From: Shewanella aestuarii
GTDB lineage: Bacteria; Pseudomonadota; Gammaproteobacteria; Enterobacterales; Shewanellaceae
Length of the DNA: 64,000 nt
Assembly: GCF_011765625.1 (NCBI RefSeq)
Contig: NZ_CP050313.1
Span: 3,654,501 to 3,718,500 of the forward strand
Direction: 5' to 3'
Shown: in pieces, positions 1 to 8,903 of the stretch
Position numbering within the stretch: the first letter of the stretch is position 1
How the letters are laid out: each line of letters opens with the position of its first letter
The notes under the pieces: generated by a model
Told to the model about the DNA's origin: nothing
The model's input: the letters and a program-made list of their open reading frames with translations, nothing else
Database searches by the model: none
Made by a program: the position numbers and the translations under genes

Positions 1-1050
1 CCGGTACACAGCGGAAAAGTACGCAGTGTCTATTGGTTAACCGATGCCGACAGTCGCCGCTTAATCCGTGATAAAGGCTACGATGTCCCAGAAGATACCC
101 CATTAGCCATTATGGTTATTAGCGATCGAATTTCAGCCTTTGACTGTATTTTTCATGGAGAAGGTAATTTACAAGGTATTCCAGGTAAAGGCGCAGCACT
201 GAACGCCATTTCAAACCACTGGTTTAAACTATTTGCTGAAAATGGTTTAGCAGATAGCCATATTCTTGATATTCCACACCCATTTGTATGGATTGTCCAA
301 AAAGCGCGCCCAATTAAGGTTGAAGCAATTTGCCGCCAATACATTACTGGTTCCATGTGGCGCGCTTATGCGAAAGGTGAGCGTGTATTTTGCGGCATAA
401 CCTTACCCGAAGGCTTAACCAAAGATCAAAAACTACCTGAATTGTTAATCACGCCATCAACAAAAGGCATTTTAACGGGTATTCCTGGTGTACCAGCTCA
501 AGACGACGTCAATATAAGTCGCAGCGATATTGAAGCGAACTACGCTGCATTCGGTTTTGAAAAGCCTGAAGATATTGATCTATACGAAAAGCTTTTAAAG
601 CAAGGCTTTGGAGTGATCTCTGATGCGTTAGCTAAACTCGATCAAGTGTTTGTTGATACTAAATTTGAGTTCGGCTACGTGACAGACAAAAACGGTAACT
701 CAAAATTAATCTACATGGATGAAGTTGGCACCCCTGATTCATCACGTATATGGGATGGCCCAGCTTATCGTGACGGTAAAATTGTTGAAAACTCTAAAGA
801 AGGCTTCCGTCAATTCCTGTTAAATCACTTTGACGATGCAGACATTTTACTGAACAAAGACAGAATGCCAGAACGTGAAGTTTTGGCTCGTGATAACGAT
901 TTACCCTTATCAGCCATGATGATGGTGTCTGAAACATATACCGGCGTAGCAGAAAAAGTCACCGGCAGTAAAATTGAGCTTTCTAGTAACCCCAAAGCGG
1001 ATATTATTGAAGTATTACGCGCTCAGTATAACTTGATTGATTATTCTTAA
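1..1050 (+). CDS. purC: Phosphoribosylaminoimidazole-succinocarboxamide synthase, 5'-truncated by window edge
   Basis: Cytosolic purine biosynthesis enzyme that ligates aspartate to CAIR with ATP to give SAICAR. The frame is open from the first base, so the true start lies outside the window; 349 residues are visible. The SAICAR synthetase signature [11 protein letters not shown] sits near visible residues 40-50, followed by the substrate-binding stretch around [12 protein letters not shown] and the conserved [14 protein letters not shown]. From memory of the family, this long form (about 367 residues) is typical of Shewanella and Vibrio, unlike the ~237-residue E. coli enzyme. A good terminator follows. 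The only uncertainty is the missing N-terminus. Confidence 0.93.
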   Translation, partial: PVHSGKVRSVYWLTDADSRRLIRDKGYDVPEDTPLAIMVISDRISAFDCIFHGEGNLQGIPGKGAALNAISNHWFKLFAENGLADSHILDIPHPFVWIVQKARPIKVEAICRQYITGSMWRAYAKGERVFCGITLPEGLTKDQKLPELLITPSTKGILTGIPGVPAQDDVNISRSDIEANYAAFGFEKPEDIDLYEKLLKQGFGVISDALAKLDQVFVDTKFEFGYVTDKNGNSKLIYMDEVGTPDSSRIWDGPAYRDGKIVENSKEGFRQFLLNHFDDADILLNKDRMPEREVLARDNDLPLSAMMMVSETYTGVAEKVTGSKIELSSNPKADIIEVLRAQYNLIDYS

Positions 1051-1110
1051 CACAGGTTAAGACTAACTTAGAAATAGCCCACCATTCGCAAATCAACATC
1101 CCTCATACTT

Positions 1111-1142
1111 AACACCGGCAATATTCAAGCCGGTGTTTTTTT
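1111..1142 (+). terminator. Rho-independent terminator after purC
   Basis: The arms AACACCGGC and GCCGGTGTT flank a short A/T loop and are followed by a run of seven or more T on the plus strand. It lies about 60 bp after the purC stop codon. Confidence 0.85.
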
Positions 1143-1250
1143 ATGCAACGTTTACTTCCATCCACCAACTAAAGCCCTAATAAAACCAATCACAGAACTG
1201 ATTTAAATAAGCCATTTCGCCACCAGCCTTTACAAACTCCCACGAATGTA

Positions 1251-1269
1251 AATGATAATGATTATCATT
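1251..1269 (+). promoter_or_regulatory. Fur box upstream of siderophore receptor
   Basis: The 19-bp palindrome AATGATAATGATTATCATT closely matches the classical Fur consensus. It lies about 100 bp upstream of the TonB-dependent receptor gene, so iron repression of the receptor and probably of the following PepSY gene is expected. The rest of the 315-bp gap between purC and the receptor holds the purC terminator and no other clear signal. Confidence 0.88.
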
Positions 1270-1365
1270 TGAATCTGGCACGATTTCATGTACTATTTTT
1301 CACACAAAAGACTTACAACCTTTACAAGGGTACTCAACATAACGCCCTAATGGTTACAACCTAAG

Positions 1366-3546
1366 ATGAAAAATATGAAATTCAGTCCGGTATATTTATC
1401 TCTACTTTATATATTCAGTACGTTAGCCAACGCTAACGACAACACTCAAGTATCAGAACCTCAAGAAGCTTCACCAAGTGCACAGGAAAGTGCCAGTCAA
1501 CAACCACTGGAAGTTATCGAAGTAAAAGGTCGTTATATTAAGGGTTACAATGCCCATTCAGCAAGTGGAGCTTCACGATTAGACTTAGCGATTAGTGACA
1601 TTCCGCAATCAGTATCTGTCATTACCGGAGCACAAATACGTGACTTCCAATTAAATGATATTAATTCAGCTTTAGATACCGCAACAGGTATTAACGTAGA
1701 AAGAATTGAAACCGACCGCACCTACTACACCGCACGTGGTTTTGATGTAACCAACTTTCAAATTGACGGTGTCGGCCTGCCGCTTACCTCTGGCAACAAT
1801 CATGCAGATGAAGATACCGCTATTTATGATCGTGTAGAGGTTATCCGTGGCGCCAACGGTTTAATGACAGGTGTGGGTAACCCTTCTGCTACCGTTAACT
1901 TCATCCGTAAACGCCCAACGGCAGACAACCAAGTTAATTTATCTGCAAGTTACGGTAGCTGGGACAACTTGCGCCTTAAAGCCGATGCAAGTGGTAACTT
2001 GAATGATACTTTCGCCGCTAGAGTGGTTGCAGTAAAACAAACCAAAGACTCATATTTAGACCGCTACCAAACTGATAAAACTGTGCTGTATGCCTTTATT
2101 GAAGCAAAGATTAGTGATGACACCAATCTATCATTAAGCCACAGTTATATTGACAATGATGCCAATGGCAACAACTGGGGCGCACTCCCTTTATTTTATA
2201 CCGATGGCAGTGCCACCCATTATGATCGTTCAACCAACACCTCTGCTGATTGGTCAAATTGGCAAGTAGAAAAGCAAAATACCGTACTTGAGCTTAGCCA
2301 TTATTTTTCTGATAACTGGCGATTACGTGCAACCTACTCATATAAAACTACAGACGAAGATACCGAGCTGTTTTATGTATATGGAACCCCAGACAAAAAC
2401 ACTGAACTAGGTTTAACCGGTTATGGCAGTGAGTACGACCTAGACGATAAACACAACTTAGCAGACTTATATATTGACGGCGACTTCAGCTTATTTGGCC
2501 GCGAACATCAGCTTGTATTTGGCGTCAATTATGCAAAATTAGATTACACGGACAGCTCACTTTACGACTACACCACTGGCAATGGTTTTCCAGCAATGCC
2601 TGACTTAAATACTTGGGATGGCAATACCCCTAAACCCACCTTTGCTGATGGTTTACGCGGCAGCGATGTTAGCGCAACTCAAAAAGCCGCTTACTTTACC
2701 GGCAGGTTCAATCTACTTGAAGACTTTCACTTAATTGCTGGCGGGCGATACAACGACTGGAAAGCAGAAGGCGAATCATATGGTAATATTCAAGATGTTG
2801 AAGATGCGCAATTTATTCCTTATTTAGGCTTAACTTATCGCTTTATTCCAGAGCTGTTAGCCTATGCAAGCTACACCGAAACATTTACTGCACAACGTGA
2901 ACTAGACGTTAACGACAATACCCTTGCCCCCGTCACAGGTGAAAGCCAAGAAATTGGTTTAAAAAGCGAATTGTTTAATGGCAACCTCATCACAACGTTA
3001 GCCTACTTCGATATTCAGCAAACTAACTTAGCCACACTTGACCCACGCACCATTGACCTTCCACCAACTGAACAACGTTACATTGGTGCCGATGGCATTA
3101 GTAGTCGTGGTTTTGAGATTGATATTGCCGGAGAAATTTATCCTGGTCTAAATGCCAGCATTGGCTACACCGACTTTGATATTAAAGGTGACGACAATGT
3201 AGCAGCTTATACACCCAGTAAAATGTTTAAGTTAGCGGCAACCTATGATGTTGCTTTTATAGACGGCTTGTCACTGGGGATAAACATGCGTTGGCAAGAT
3301 GACATTTATCGCTCACAAGGTGTTGTCGGAGATGGATTTGAAAATGCAGGTGAAGAAATTATTACTGAACAAAAAGCCTACTCCATTGTGGACTTAATGG
3401 CTAAATATGACATTACTGACAACTTAAACATTGCCGTTAATGCCAATAACGTCACCGATGAAAAATATCTAACCAGTCTTTATTGGGCTCAGGGATTTTA
3501 TGGTGCACCAGCTAACTATAGCGCAACTATCAGCTGGAAACTGTAA
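1366..3546 (+). CDS. TonB-dependent ferric-siderophore receptor
   Basis: Outer-membrane, TonB-energised receptor, most likely for a ferric siderophore. The 726-residue product begins with a signal peptide (residues ~1-23, ending ANAND), then a TonB-box-like IEVKG stretch near residue 50, and a plug domain (~70-190) with the family phrases DIPQSVSVIT and YYTARGFDVTNFQIDG. The rest is a beta-barrel ending in a short strand. The plug resembles the FpvA/FhuE class of siderophore receptors (family knowledge). The start codon has a weak ribosome site; the Met at codon 4 is an alternative. The Fur box upstream and the PepSY gene downstream both support an iron role. The siderophore itself cannot be told from sequence. 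Confidence 0.9.
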   Translation: MKNMKFSPVYLSLLYIFSTLANANDNTQVSEPQEASPSAQESASQQPLEVIEVKGRYIKGYNAHSASGASRLDLAISDIPQSVSVITGAQIRDFQLNDINSALDTATGINVERIETDRTYYTARGFDVTNFQIDGVGLPLTSGNNHADEDTAIYDRVEVIRGANGLMTGVGNPSATVNFIRKRPTADNQVNLSASYGSWDNLRLKADASGNLNDTFAARVVAVKQTKDSYLDRYQTDKTVLYAFIEAKISDDTNLSLSHSYIDNDANGNNWGALPLFYTDGSATHYDRSTNTSADWSNWQVEKQNTVLELSHYFSDNWRLRATYSYKTTDEDTELFYVYGTPDKNTELGLTGYGSEYDLDDKHNLADLYIDGDFSLFGREHQLVFGVNYAKLDYTDSSLYDYTTGNGFPAMPDLNTWDGNTPKPTFADGLRGSDVSATQKAAYFTGRFNLLEDFHLIAGGRYNDWKAEGESYGNIQDVEDAQFIPYLGLTYRFIPELLAYASYTETFTAQRELDVNDNTLAPVTGESQEIGLKSELFNGNLITTLAYFDIQQTNLATLDPRTIDLPPTEQRYIGADGISSRGFEIDIAGEIYPGLNASIGYTDFDIKGDDNVAAYTPSKMFKLAATYDVAFIDGLSLGINMRWQDDIYRSQGVVGDGFENAGEEIITEQKAYSIVDLMAKYDITDNLNIAVNANNVTDEKYLTSLYWAQGFYGAPANYSATISWKL

Positions 3547-3665
3547 CGAATATGACTTGGAAACGGTGACCGATAATAGTCCATTTACCCATAATAAGCC
3601 ACTGTTTGGGGTTTCCTGAACAGTGCCCAAATATATTAACCAAATGTGATGTATTGAAGGACAAC

Positions 3666-4781
3666 ATGAGAAAGACCCTTTTTAAATGGCACTCATATGG
3701 TGCATTAATCGCCATGCTACCGATTCTGATCATGTCTATAACAGGCAGTATATTGGTTTTTAAAGTAGAAATAGACACCTTACTTCGTCCTACTCACATG
3801 TCTGTCAATGAGTCGGAATCGAGCAATAGGCAGTCTTTAGATACACTAATGACCTCAGTACTTGGCAATAACCCAGACTATGAACTAGGTGGTTGGGAAT
3901 TATTTGATGATAAATCTCGTTCTGATGCTGCATACCTAATCAAGCGTGGAACAGAAGACTGGTATAAGGTCTACGTTAACCAATACCAAAATAAATTACT
4001 GTCAACACCACAACCAATGGATCACTATATAACCGACTGGTTATTAGAACTGCACTATTCATTTTTACTGCACGTAAAAGGGGCTTCTGTCGCCTTTGTT
4101 ATGGCACTCATCATGCTATTTTTAGGTATTAGCGGCATCATCATTTATCGCCGATTTTGGGCCAAGCTGTTTACTCTGCGTCTTAATGCGGTAAAGCGCA
4201 TTCTATACAGCGACATTCACAAAATGATTGGTATTATCAGCTCGCCTATATTAATTATTCTGGCCTTTACCGGCGCTTATTGGAATATCAGCGGTATCAT
4301 CCATGAAGTGACTGAGCACGGAGATGGTAAACACCTTTATATAACCGCACCATTGCATAGTCCTGATATTTCATTTGAAGCTCTCAGACGACAGTCAACT
4401 AAAGAAATAGCCTCCTTTCAAGCCGGTTATTTAGCCATGCCACACGAACCAGATAGAGATATTACGTTTTACGGCTCAGTTGAAACAGCAAACCCTCTCA
4501 ATAGTGAATACAGCAGTATTGTGAGTTTTGATAAATCAACAGGTGAATTAATTTCAAAACAAGATATTCGAGAAGCTGGTTTCTTATTGGTATTTCTTGA
4601 TAGCTTCCGCAAGCTTCACTTCGGCTATTTTGGCGGCTTATTTACGCGTATTATTTGGTGTATTCTAGGCTTAATGCCTGTCTTCCTTGCATTTACGGGG
4701 CTGTATTTGTACTTGCAACGTCGAAAAACACAACAACAAGCAAAGCAAAACCGTCAGGGCTTAAGTCAAGTCACTCAATAA
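3666..4781 (+). CDS. PepSY-associated TM protein, iron-uptake partner
   Basis: Inner-membrane protein of 371 residues in the PepSY-TM (PiuB-like) family, often found beside siderophore receptors and suspected to act in ferric-siderophore reduction. It has an N-terminal membrane segment (LIAMLPILIMSITGSILVF), a periplasmic portion, two central membrane segments near residues 135-160 and 185-215, and a C-terminal one (IIWCILGLMPVFLAFTGLYLYL). I place the start at the ATG preceded by GAAGG five bases upstream rather than 20 codons earlier, because MRKTLFKWHSYGA is the usual beginning. It sits about 120 bp after the receptor and probably shares its Fur control. The exact biochemical role is inferred. 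Confidence 0.85.
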   Translation: MRKTLFKWHSYGALIAMLPILIMSITGSILVFKVEIDTLLRPTHMSVNESESSNRQSLDTLMTSVLGNNPDYELGGWELFDDKSRSDAAYLIKRGTEDWYKVYVNQYQNKLLSTPQPMDHYITDWLLELHYSFLLHVKGASVAFVMALIMLFLGISGIIIYRRFWAKLFTLRLNAVKRILYSDIHKMIGIISSPILIILAFTGAYWNISGIIHEVTEHGDGKHLYITAPLHSPDISFEALRRQSTKEIASFQAGYLAMPHEPDRDITFYGSVETANPLNSEYSSIVSFDKSTGELISKQDIREAGFLLVFLDSFRKLHFGYFGGLFTRIIWCILGLMPVFLAFTGLYLYLQRRKTQQQAKQNRQGLSQVTQ

Positions 4782-4945
4782 ATAACCTTGCCCTGCAACG
4801 GAATAAACAGCTTGCAGGTCAGGATAATCTTATTATTTCTTCCCTTGTGCCTAGCTGTATTCCCTTAAATACTTATGTATAATCTCGCCTCTTAAACTTG
4901 ACCATTATTTATTCATTTCGACTTGTCAATTCATAAAGAGGCAAC

Positions 4946-6367
4946 ATGACTGTTAACCACTATGACCCCAAACAAACCACCACTCTTAATACCCCAAAAA
5001 AGGTCATAGCAGAGCAAGCCATTAACACTAATGAACAACCTATTTCAGCTAGCGCTGCAAAGATAGGCTTTGTTAGCCTCGGTTGCCCCAAAAACCTTGT
5101 TGACTCTGAACGTATTCTGACCCAATTACGCACCGAAGGTTATGATGTTGTCTCAACCTATGAAGATGCAGATATGGTCATTGTTAATACTTGCGGCTTT
5201 ATAGATGCCGCGGTTCAAGAATCTCTCGACACCATTGGTGAAGCGTTAGCCGCTAACGGCAAGGTATTAGTGACCGGATGTTTAGGGGCTAAAAAAGATG
5301 AAATTATTGAATTACACCCGAACGTTTTGGGTGTAACAGGGCCTCACGCATATGATGAGGTACTCAAACAAGTTCATCAACATATTGCAAAGCCACAACA
5401 TAATCCTTTAATTGATTTAGTGCCTGATCATGGCATTAAGCTAACCCCCAAGCATTATGCCTATTTGAAAATATCTGAAGGCTGTAATCATCGCTGCACC
5501 TTCTGCATTATCCCCTCAATGCGAGGTGATTTGGACTCCCGCCCTATTGGTGATGTATTGGGCGAAGCACAACGCTTGGCCAATGCTGGAGTGAAAGAAC
5601 TATTGGTCATTTCACAAGATACCTCAGCATATGGCGTTGATGTAAAACATAAAACTGCATTTTGGGATGGCATGCCAGTTAAAACTCATATGCAACAACT
5701 GTGCGAGCAATTGGCTAAGCAAGGCGTTTGGGTACGCTTACACTATGTTTATCCCTATCCTCATGTAGACGATATTATTCCGTTAATGGCAGAAGGTAAA
5801 ATACTCCCTTACCTCGATATTCCATTCCAACATGCCAATAAACGTATTCTGAAGTTAATGAAGCGCCCAGGCAGCTCAGATAGAGTATTAGAGCGGATTA
5901 AAAAATGGCGTGAAATCTGTCCAGAACTAGTGATTCGCTCAACCTTTATTGTTGGCTTTCCTGGTGAAACAGAAGAAGAGTTTCAAGAGTTACTCGAGTT
6001 TTTAGAGCAAGCACAATTAGACAGAGTAGGCTGCTTTAAGTACTCGCCAGTAGAAGGTGCTAAAGCAAACGAATTGCCAGATCATGTTCCTGAAGAAGTG
6101 ATGGAAGACAGGTTACAACGCTTTATGGCTGTTCAAGCCAAAATTAGTGCCGAAAAGCTGCAAGCGCGTATTGGGCAAGAGTACTTAGTTCTAATTGACG
6201 AAGTTAATACTGAAGGCGCCATTGGACGTTCATACATGGATGCGCCAGAAGTGGATGGCAAAGTTTACCTAACGGATGAATTTGATGTGAAGCCAGGTGA
6301 TCAAATTTGGGTGCAAATCATTCATGCTGACGAGCATGATGTATGGGGTGTTCGCGTCGAAGATTAA
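4946..6367 (+). CDS. rimO: Ribosomal protein S12 methylthiotransferase RimO
   Basis: Radical SAM methylthiotransferase that modifies the beta-carbon of a conserved aspartate in ribosomal protein S12. Cys47, Cys83 and Cys112 form the N-terminal UPF0004 iron-sulfur site, and Cys180, Cys184 and Cys187 (GCNHRCTFC) form the radical SAM cluster. A TRAM domain follows at the C-terminus. The 473-residue length is slightly long because of a ~38-residue N-terminal extension before [17 protein letters not shown]. The start has a GAGG site. The gene stands alone, with a 576-bp gap after it. Confidence 0.95.
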   Translation: MTVNHYDPKQTTTLNTPKKVIAEQAINTNEQPISASAAKIGFVSLGCPKNLVDSERILTQLRTEGYDVVSTYEDADMVIVNTCGFIDAAVQESLDTIGEALAANGKVLVTGCLGAKKDEIIELHPNVLGVTGPHAYDEVLKQVHQHIAKPQHNPLIDLVPDHGIKLTPKHYAYLKISEGCNHRCTFCIIPSMRGDLDSRPIGDVLGEAQRLANAGVKELLVISQDTSAYGVDVKHKTAFWDGMPVKTHMQQLCEQLAKQGVWVRLHYVYPYPHVDDIIPLMAEGKILPYLDIPFQHANKRILKLMKRPGSSDRVLERIKKWREICPELVIRSTFIVGFPGETEEEFQELLEFLEQAQLDRVGCFKYSPVEGAKANELPDHVPEEVMEDRLQRFMAVQAKISAEKLQARIGQEYLVLIDEVNTEGAIGRSYMDAPEVDGKVYLTDEFDVKPGDQIWVQIIHADEHDVWGVRVED

Positions 6368-6380
6368 TCCTTTAACTATG

Positions 6381-6422
6381 CCACGCTTGATGTATAAAGC
6401 AGCTCTTATACTTCTGGCGTGG
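6381..6422. terminator. Two-part hairpin after rimO, possible terminator
   Basis: The outer arms CCACGC/GCGTGG enclose the inner arms GTATAA/TTATAC. The structure begins 13 bp after the rimO stop but has no T run, so it may end transcription weakly or protect the 3' end. Confidence 0.4.
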
Positions 6423-6895
6423 TGAACCCACTCAGCAGCCATAACAAACACCCCTAAAATAACAACAAACTTTTTACATAAAAGGCTCGATGAAAAATAA
6501 AATCATCTTTAACTAACTATTATTTTAGACTGTGATCCTGACCAAAAAAACAGCAAGTTATGGTTTGTAAACTGCGGCTATAAAAGTCATAAAACGGCAG
6601 TTTTTGCTGCAATAGTCACACTAAGCAGCAACTCGTGATCAAGGTCTCAATTCAAGATTGTCGTAACAAAGTCAACCATGCTTACACAAAGTAGGTCGAC
6701 TCACCATCAGAAACAGCCAAGCAAATAAGCAACAAGCAATTGATAATATTGATTATTAATTATTAATATCACAATCAACAATGTCTATCCACTTTAAAGC
6801 AATCATATCAACTACGTCTACCTTGGATAAGGCATAATTTGCCTGACTCAACTTCCTCACATAGAATGCGCTCGAATTTTTACAACTTCCTATGT
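6423..6895. other. Intergenic region without a recognised gene
   Basis: About 470 bp with no convincing reading frame. One short inverted repeat (AAACTGC/GCAGTTT, around 6569-6603) is visible. AT-rich sequence nearer the transporter gene presumably carries its promoter, but I cannot fix -10/-35 boxes. Confidence 0.5.
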
Positions 6896-6917
6896 TTTGC
6901 TAAATATGATTAGCAAA
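6896..6917 (+). promoter_or_regulatory. Inverted repeat, candidate operator of the acetate transporter
   Basis: The perfect 8-bp arms TTTGCTAA and TTAGCAAA are separated by six bases and sit 26 bp before the transporter start codon. Size and position fit a repressor site overlapping the 5' leader, but the binding protein is unknown. Confidence 0.4.
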
Positions 6918-6943
6918 GCATTACACATCTCTTAGGAGCTTCC

Positions 6944-7564
6944 ATGTCGACACAATTTGCCAATCCAGCACCATTAGGTTTAATGGGATTTGGTATGACT
7001 ACCATTTTACTCAACATCCACAACGCTGGATTTTTCCCAATTGACGCGATGATCTTAGCAATGGGTATCTTTTATGGTGGTATTGGCCAAGTGATTGTAG
7101 GCATGATGTGCTTCAAATGTGGTGACACTTTTGGTACCACAGCATTTACCTCATACGGTCTTTTCTGGTTAACATTAGTTGGCTTAATGATTATGCCTCA
7201 AATGGGTATTTCACAAGCAAGCCCAGCAAGCTTTATGGGATGGTATCTTGGTTTATGGGGCGTCTTTACCGCCTTTATGTTTGTTGGCTCTTTACGCTAC
7301 CCGCGTGCAAAACAAATTGTATTTGGGTCATTAACGATATTATTTTTCTTGCTTGCAGCGCGCGATTTTACTGGCTCAGAATTGATTGGCACAATTGCAG
7401 GTATCGAAGGTATTTTCTGTGGCGCAAGCGCAATTTACTTTGCTATGGCACAGGTTTTAAATGCCGAATACGGCCGTACTATTTTACCTATTGGCGAATT
7501 AAACAAAGTAATCGCAGATGCGGTAAATGATGATGTGCAAGCGAGTCAGTTAAAAGCAGCTTAA
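6944..7564 (+). CDS. satP: Acetate/succinate transporter, GPR1/FUN34/YaaH (SatP) family
   Basis: Inner-membrane carrier of 206 residues in the AceTr family, expected to move acetate and possibly succinate with protons. The family signature NPAPLGLMGFGMTTILLN is at residues ~7-24, followed by six hydrophobic segments to about residue 180. A strong TAGGAG ribosome site precedes the ATG. The gene is monocistronic: an inverted repeat lies just upstream and a terminator just downstream. The family call is firm; the preferred substrate is inferred from characterised members. Confidence 0.88.
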   Translation: MSTQFANPAPLGLMGFGMTTILLNIHNAGFFPIDAMILAMGIFYGGIGQVIVGMMCFKCGDTFGTTAFTSYGLFWLTLVGLMIMPQMGISQASPASFMGWYLGLWGVFTAFMFVGSLRYPRAKQIVFGSLTILFFLLAARDFTGSELIGTIAGIEGIFCGASAIYFAMAQVLNAEYGRTILPIGELNKVIADAVNDDVQASQLKAA

Positions 7565-7612
7565 TCATTAGTTAATAGTTATTGCGTCTACATCGAATTA
7601 GGCGCAATTAAC

Positions 7613-7644
7613 AAAGCACTGCACGTGAAAACGTCCAGTGCTTT
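7613..7644 (+). terminator. Terminator after satP
   Basis: The stem AAAGCACTG/CAGTGCTTT has a 12-base interior loop and is followed by an AT-rich tail. From here to the tRNA operon terminator (about 220 bp) I see no gene. Confidence 0.65.
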
Positions 7645-7866
7645 ATTATTATATGTTGCAACGTTCTGTCCTCTACCGATACAAACAAGACAACACAAGT
7701 TGCATCACAGTTAACTAAAGTAATGAATCTAACAGATTACTCACTAATGCTGTCATGACAAAATGAGCAAAAATCCGCTTTCCAAGTCCCCATTAGATAA
7801 ACCTGAACGTCCATAAGCAATGGTTTTACTACTTGATTTTATAGCATTTCAAATTAATTCAGACAT

Positions 7867-7900
7867 AAAAAAATCCCTACCAGCAAGCTGATAGGGATTT
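7867..7900 (-). terminator. Terminator of the tRNA operon
   Basis: On the minus strand, AAATCCCT pairs with AGGGATTT and is followed by a run of T. It lies ten bases beyond the CCA end of the last tRNA-Pro. Confidence 0.8.
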
Positions 7901-7910
7901 CTATGTAATG

Positions 7911-7987
7911 TGGTCGGTGATAGAGGATTCGAACCTCTGACCCTCTGCTCCCAAAGCAGATGCGCTACCGGGCTGCGCTAATCACCG
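7911..7987 (-). tRNA. tRNA-Pro (anticodon TGG), copy 1
   Basis: A 77-nt cloverleaf with encoded CCA. The acceptor arms CGGTGAT/ATCACCG, the D-arm GCGCAGCCCGGTAGCGC and the T-arm with GGTTCGAATCC are all intact. The seven-base anticodon loop TTTGGGA gives anticodon TGG (complement of 7951-7953). It is the last gene of the operon and is identical to the second copy. Two truncated copies lie immediately upstream in the direction of transcription. Confidence 0.96.
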
Positions 7988-8185
7988 AGAAATTGTCCAA
8001 GTATTTGAGCAAATATTACGAGGGTAAACCCTCTGCTCCGCTCTTACAAAGAGCCGTGATGCGCTACCGGGCTGCGCTAATCACCGAGAAATTGTCCAAG
8101 TATTTGAGCAAATATTATGAGGGTAAACCCTCTGCTCCGCTCTTACAAAGAGCCGTGATGCGCTACCTGGCTGCGCTAATCACCG
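7988..8185 (-). repeat. Two tandem 99-bp repeats derived from the tRNA-Pro 5' half
   Basis: Two units of exactly 99 bp (7988-8086 and 8087-8185) differ at only two or three bases. In transcription order each contains the first ~29 nt of tRNA-Pro (acceptor 5' strand and whole D-arm), an 18-nt insert that folds as GCTCT/AGAGC, 12 nt matching the 3' side of the anticodon stem, then a GAGGG/CCCTC hairpin and an ATTTG/CAAAT hairpin. The T-arm and acceptor 3' strand are missing, so these are not functional tRNAs. The 99-bp period is a multiple of three and creates a spurious repetitive reading frame. The 71 bp between the second unit and the next tRNA-Pro are unique sequence. Confidence 0.9.
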
Positions 8186-8256
8186 ATATTTTACTTGCTA
8201 ACAAGTCTGATATTTATCTAGCCGAAAAGCTAAAGTCGTTACCAAAAACGTGAAGG

Positions 8257-8333
8257 TGGTCGGTGATAGAGGATTCGAACCTCTGACCCTCTGCTCCCAA
8301 AGCAGATGCGCTACCGGGCTGCGCTAATCACCG
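8257..8333 (-). tRNA. tRNA-Pro (anticodon TGG), copy 2
   Basis: Same 77-nt sequence as the downstream copy, with CCA encoded and anticodon TGG. One truncated tRNA-Pro-like repeat lies directly upstream in the transcript, so each full tRNA-Pro is preceded by partial copies. Confidence 0.96.
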
Positions 8334-8432
8334 AGAAATTGTCCAAGTATTTGAGCAAATATTATGAGGGTAAACCCTCTGCTCCGCTCTTACAAAGAGC
8401 CGTGATGCGCTACCGGGCTGCGCTAATCACCG
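8334..8432 (-). repeat. Third 99-bp tRNA-Pro-derived repeat
   Basis: Nearly identical to the pair downstream: acceptor 5' strand and D-arm of tRNA-Pro, an insert with a TTTGTAA loop, then the GAGGG/CCCTC and ATTTG/CAAAT hairpins. It lies between tRNA-His and tRNA-Pro copy 2, where E. coli has leuT between hisR and proM. No tRNA-Leu is present here. Confidence 0.9.
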
Positions 8433-8458
8433 AGATATAAATAAAACAACAAATTGAA

Positions 8459-8535
8459 TGGGGTGACTGATGGGGCTCGAACCCACGACAACCGGAATCA
8501 CAATCCGGGACTCTACCAACTGAGCTACAATCACC
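8459..8535 (-). tRNA. hisR: tRNA-His (anticodon GTG)
   Basis: A 77-nt tRNA counting the extra 5' G(-1) that pairs with C73, with encoded CCA. The anticodon loop ATTGTGA gives GTG, and the D-arm AGCTCAGTTGGTAGAG and T-arm GGTTCGAGCC are intact. It is second in the operon after tRNA-Arg, the same order as hisR in E. coli. Confidence 0.96.
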
Positions 8536-8605
8536 ACTGATTTCAATCTTACTAACCTAAAGCAAAACCTCTTCGGTTATGCTAATTATAAAGCATATTA
8601 CCGAA

Positions 8606-8682
8606 TGGTGCGCCCAGAAGGATTCGAACCTTCGGCCTTACCCTCCGGAGGGGTACGCTCTATCCAGCTGAGCTATGGGCGC
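8606..8682 (-). tRNA. argX: tRNA-Arg (anticodon CCG)
   Basis: A 77-nt cloverleaf with encoded CCA and acceptor arms GCGCCCA/TGGGCGC. The anticodon loop CTCCGGA gives CCG. It is the first gene of the operon and corresponds to E. coli argX by anticodon and position. Confidence 0.96.
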
Positions 8683-8703
8683 TCGCCTTGGTTAGCGACG
8701 CAT

Positions 8704-8732
8704 ATAGTAGGGATAATTTAGCTCTACGTCTA
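8704..8732 (-). promoter_or_regulatory. Candidate promoter of the tRNA operon
   Basis: On the minus strand TAGACG and TACTAT are 17 bp apart, each matching the sigma-70 boxes at four of six positions. The -10 is followed by the GC-rich ATGCGTCGC, resembling the discriminators of stringently controlled stable-RNA promoters. The site is 22 bp upstream of tRNA-Arg. Confidence 0.5.
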
Positions 8733-8903
8733 GCTCTGATTTACTTTTTTTAACTGAGTGCTTAAGTTTTGACTAATCTGGACCTTTGTAAGTGTTTCTA
8801 CGGCCAAGAATATTACTTGGATCACACTAATATCTGTGTTAAAAATATGTTTTACTATTTTTTTGATTTTATTTAACATTTATAGGGTAGCGTGGCAATT
8901 TAA

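Noticed and set aside
7960..8253. 97-codon plus-strand frame with 33-residue repeats
   Set aside because: It is created by the 99-bp tRNA-derived repeats (99 is a multiple of three) and lies antisense to the tRNA operon; it has no ribosome site.
7988..8432. Possible CRISPR array
   Set aside because: Repeats of 99 bp without unique spacers of 30-40 bp, derived from tRNA-Pro, and no cas genes.
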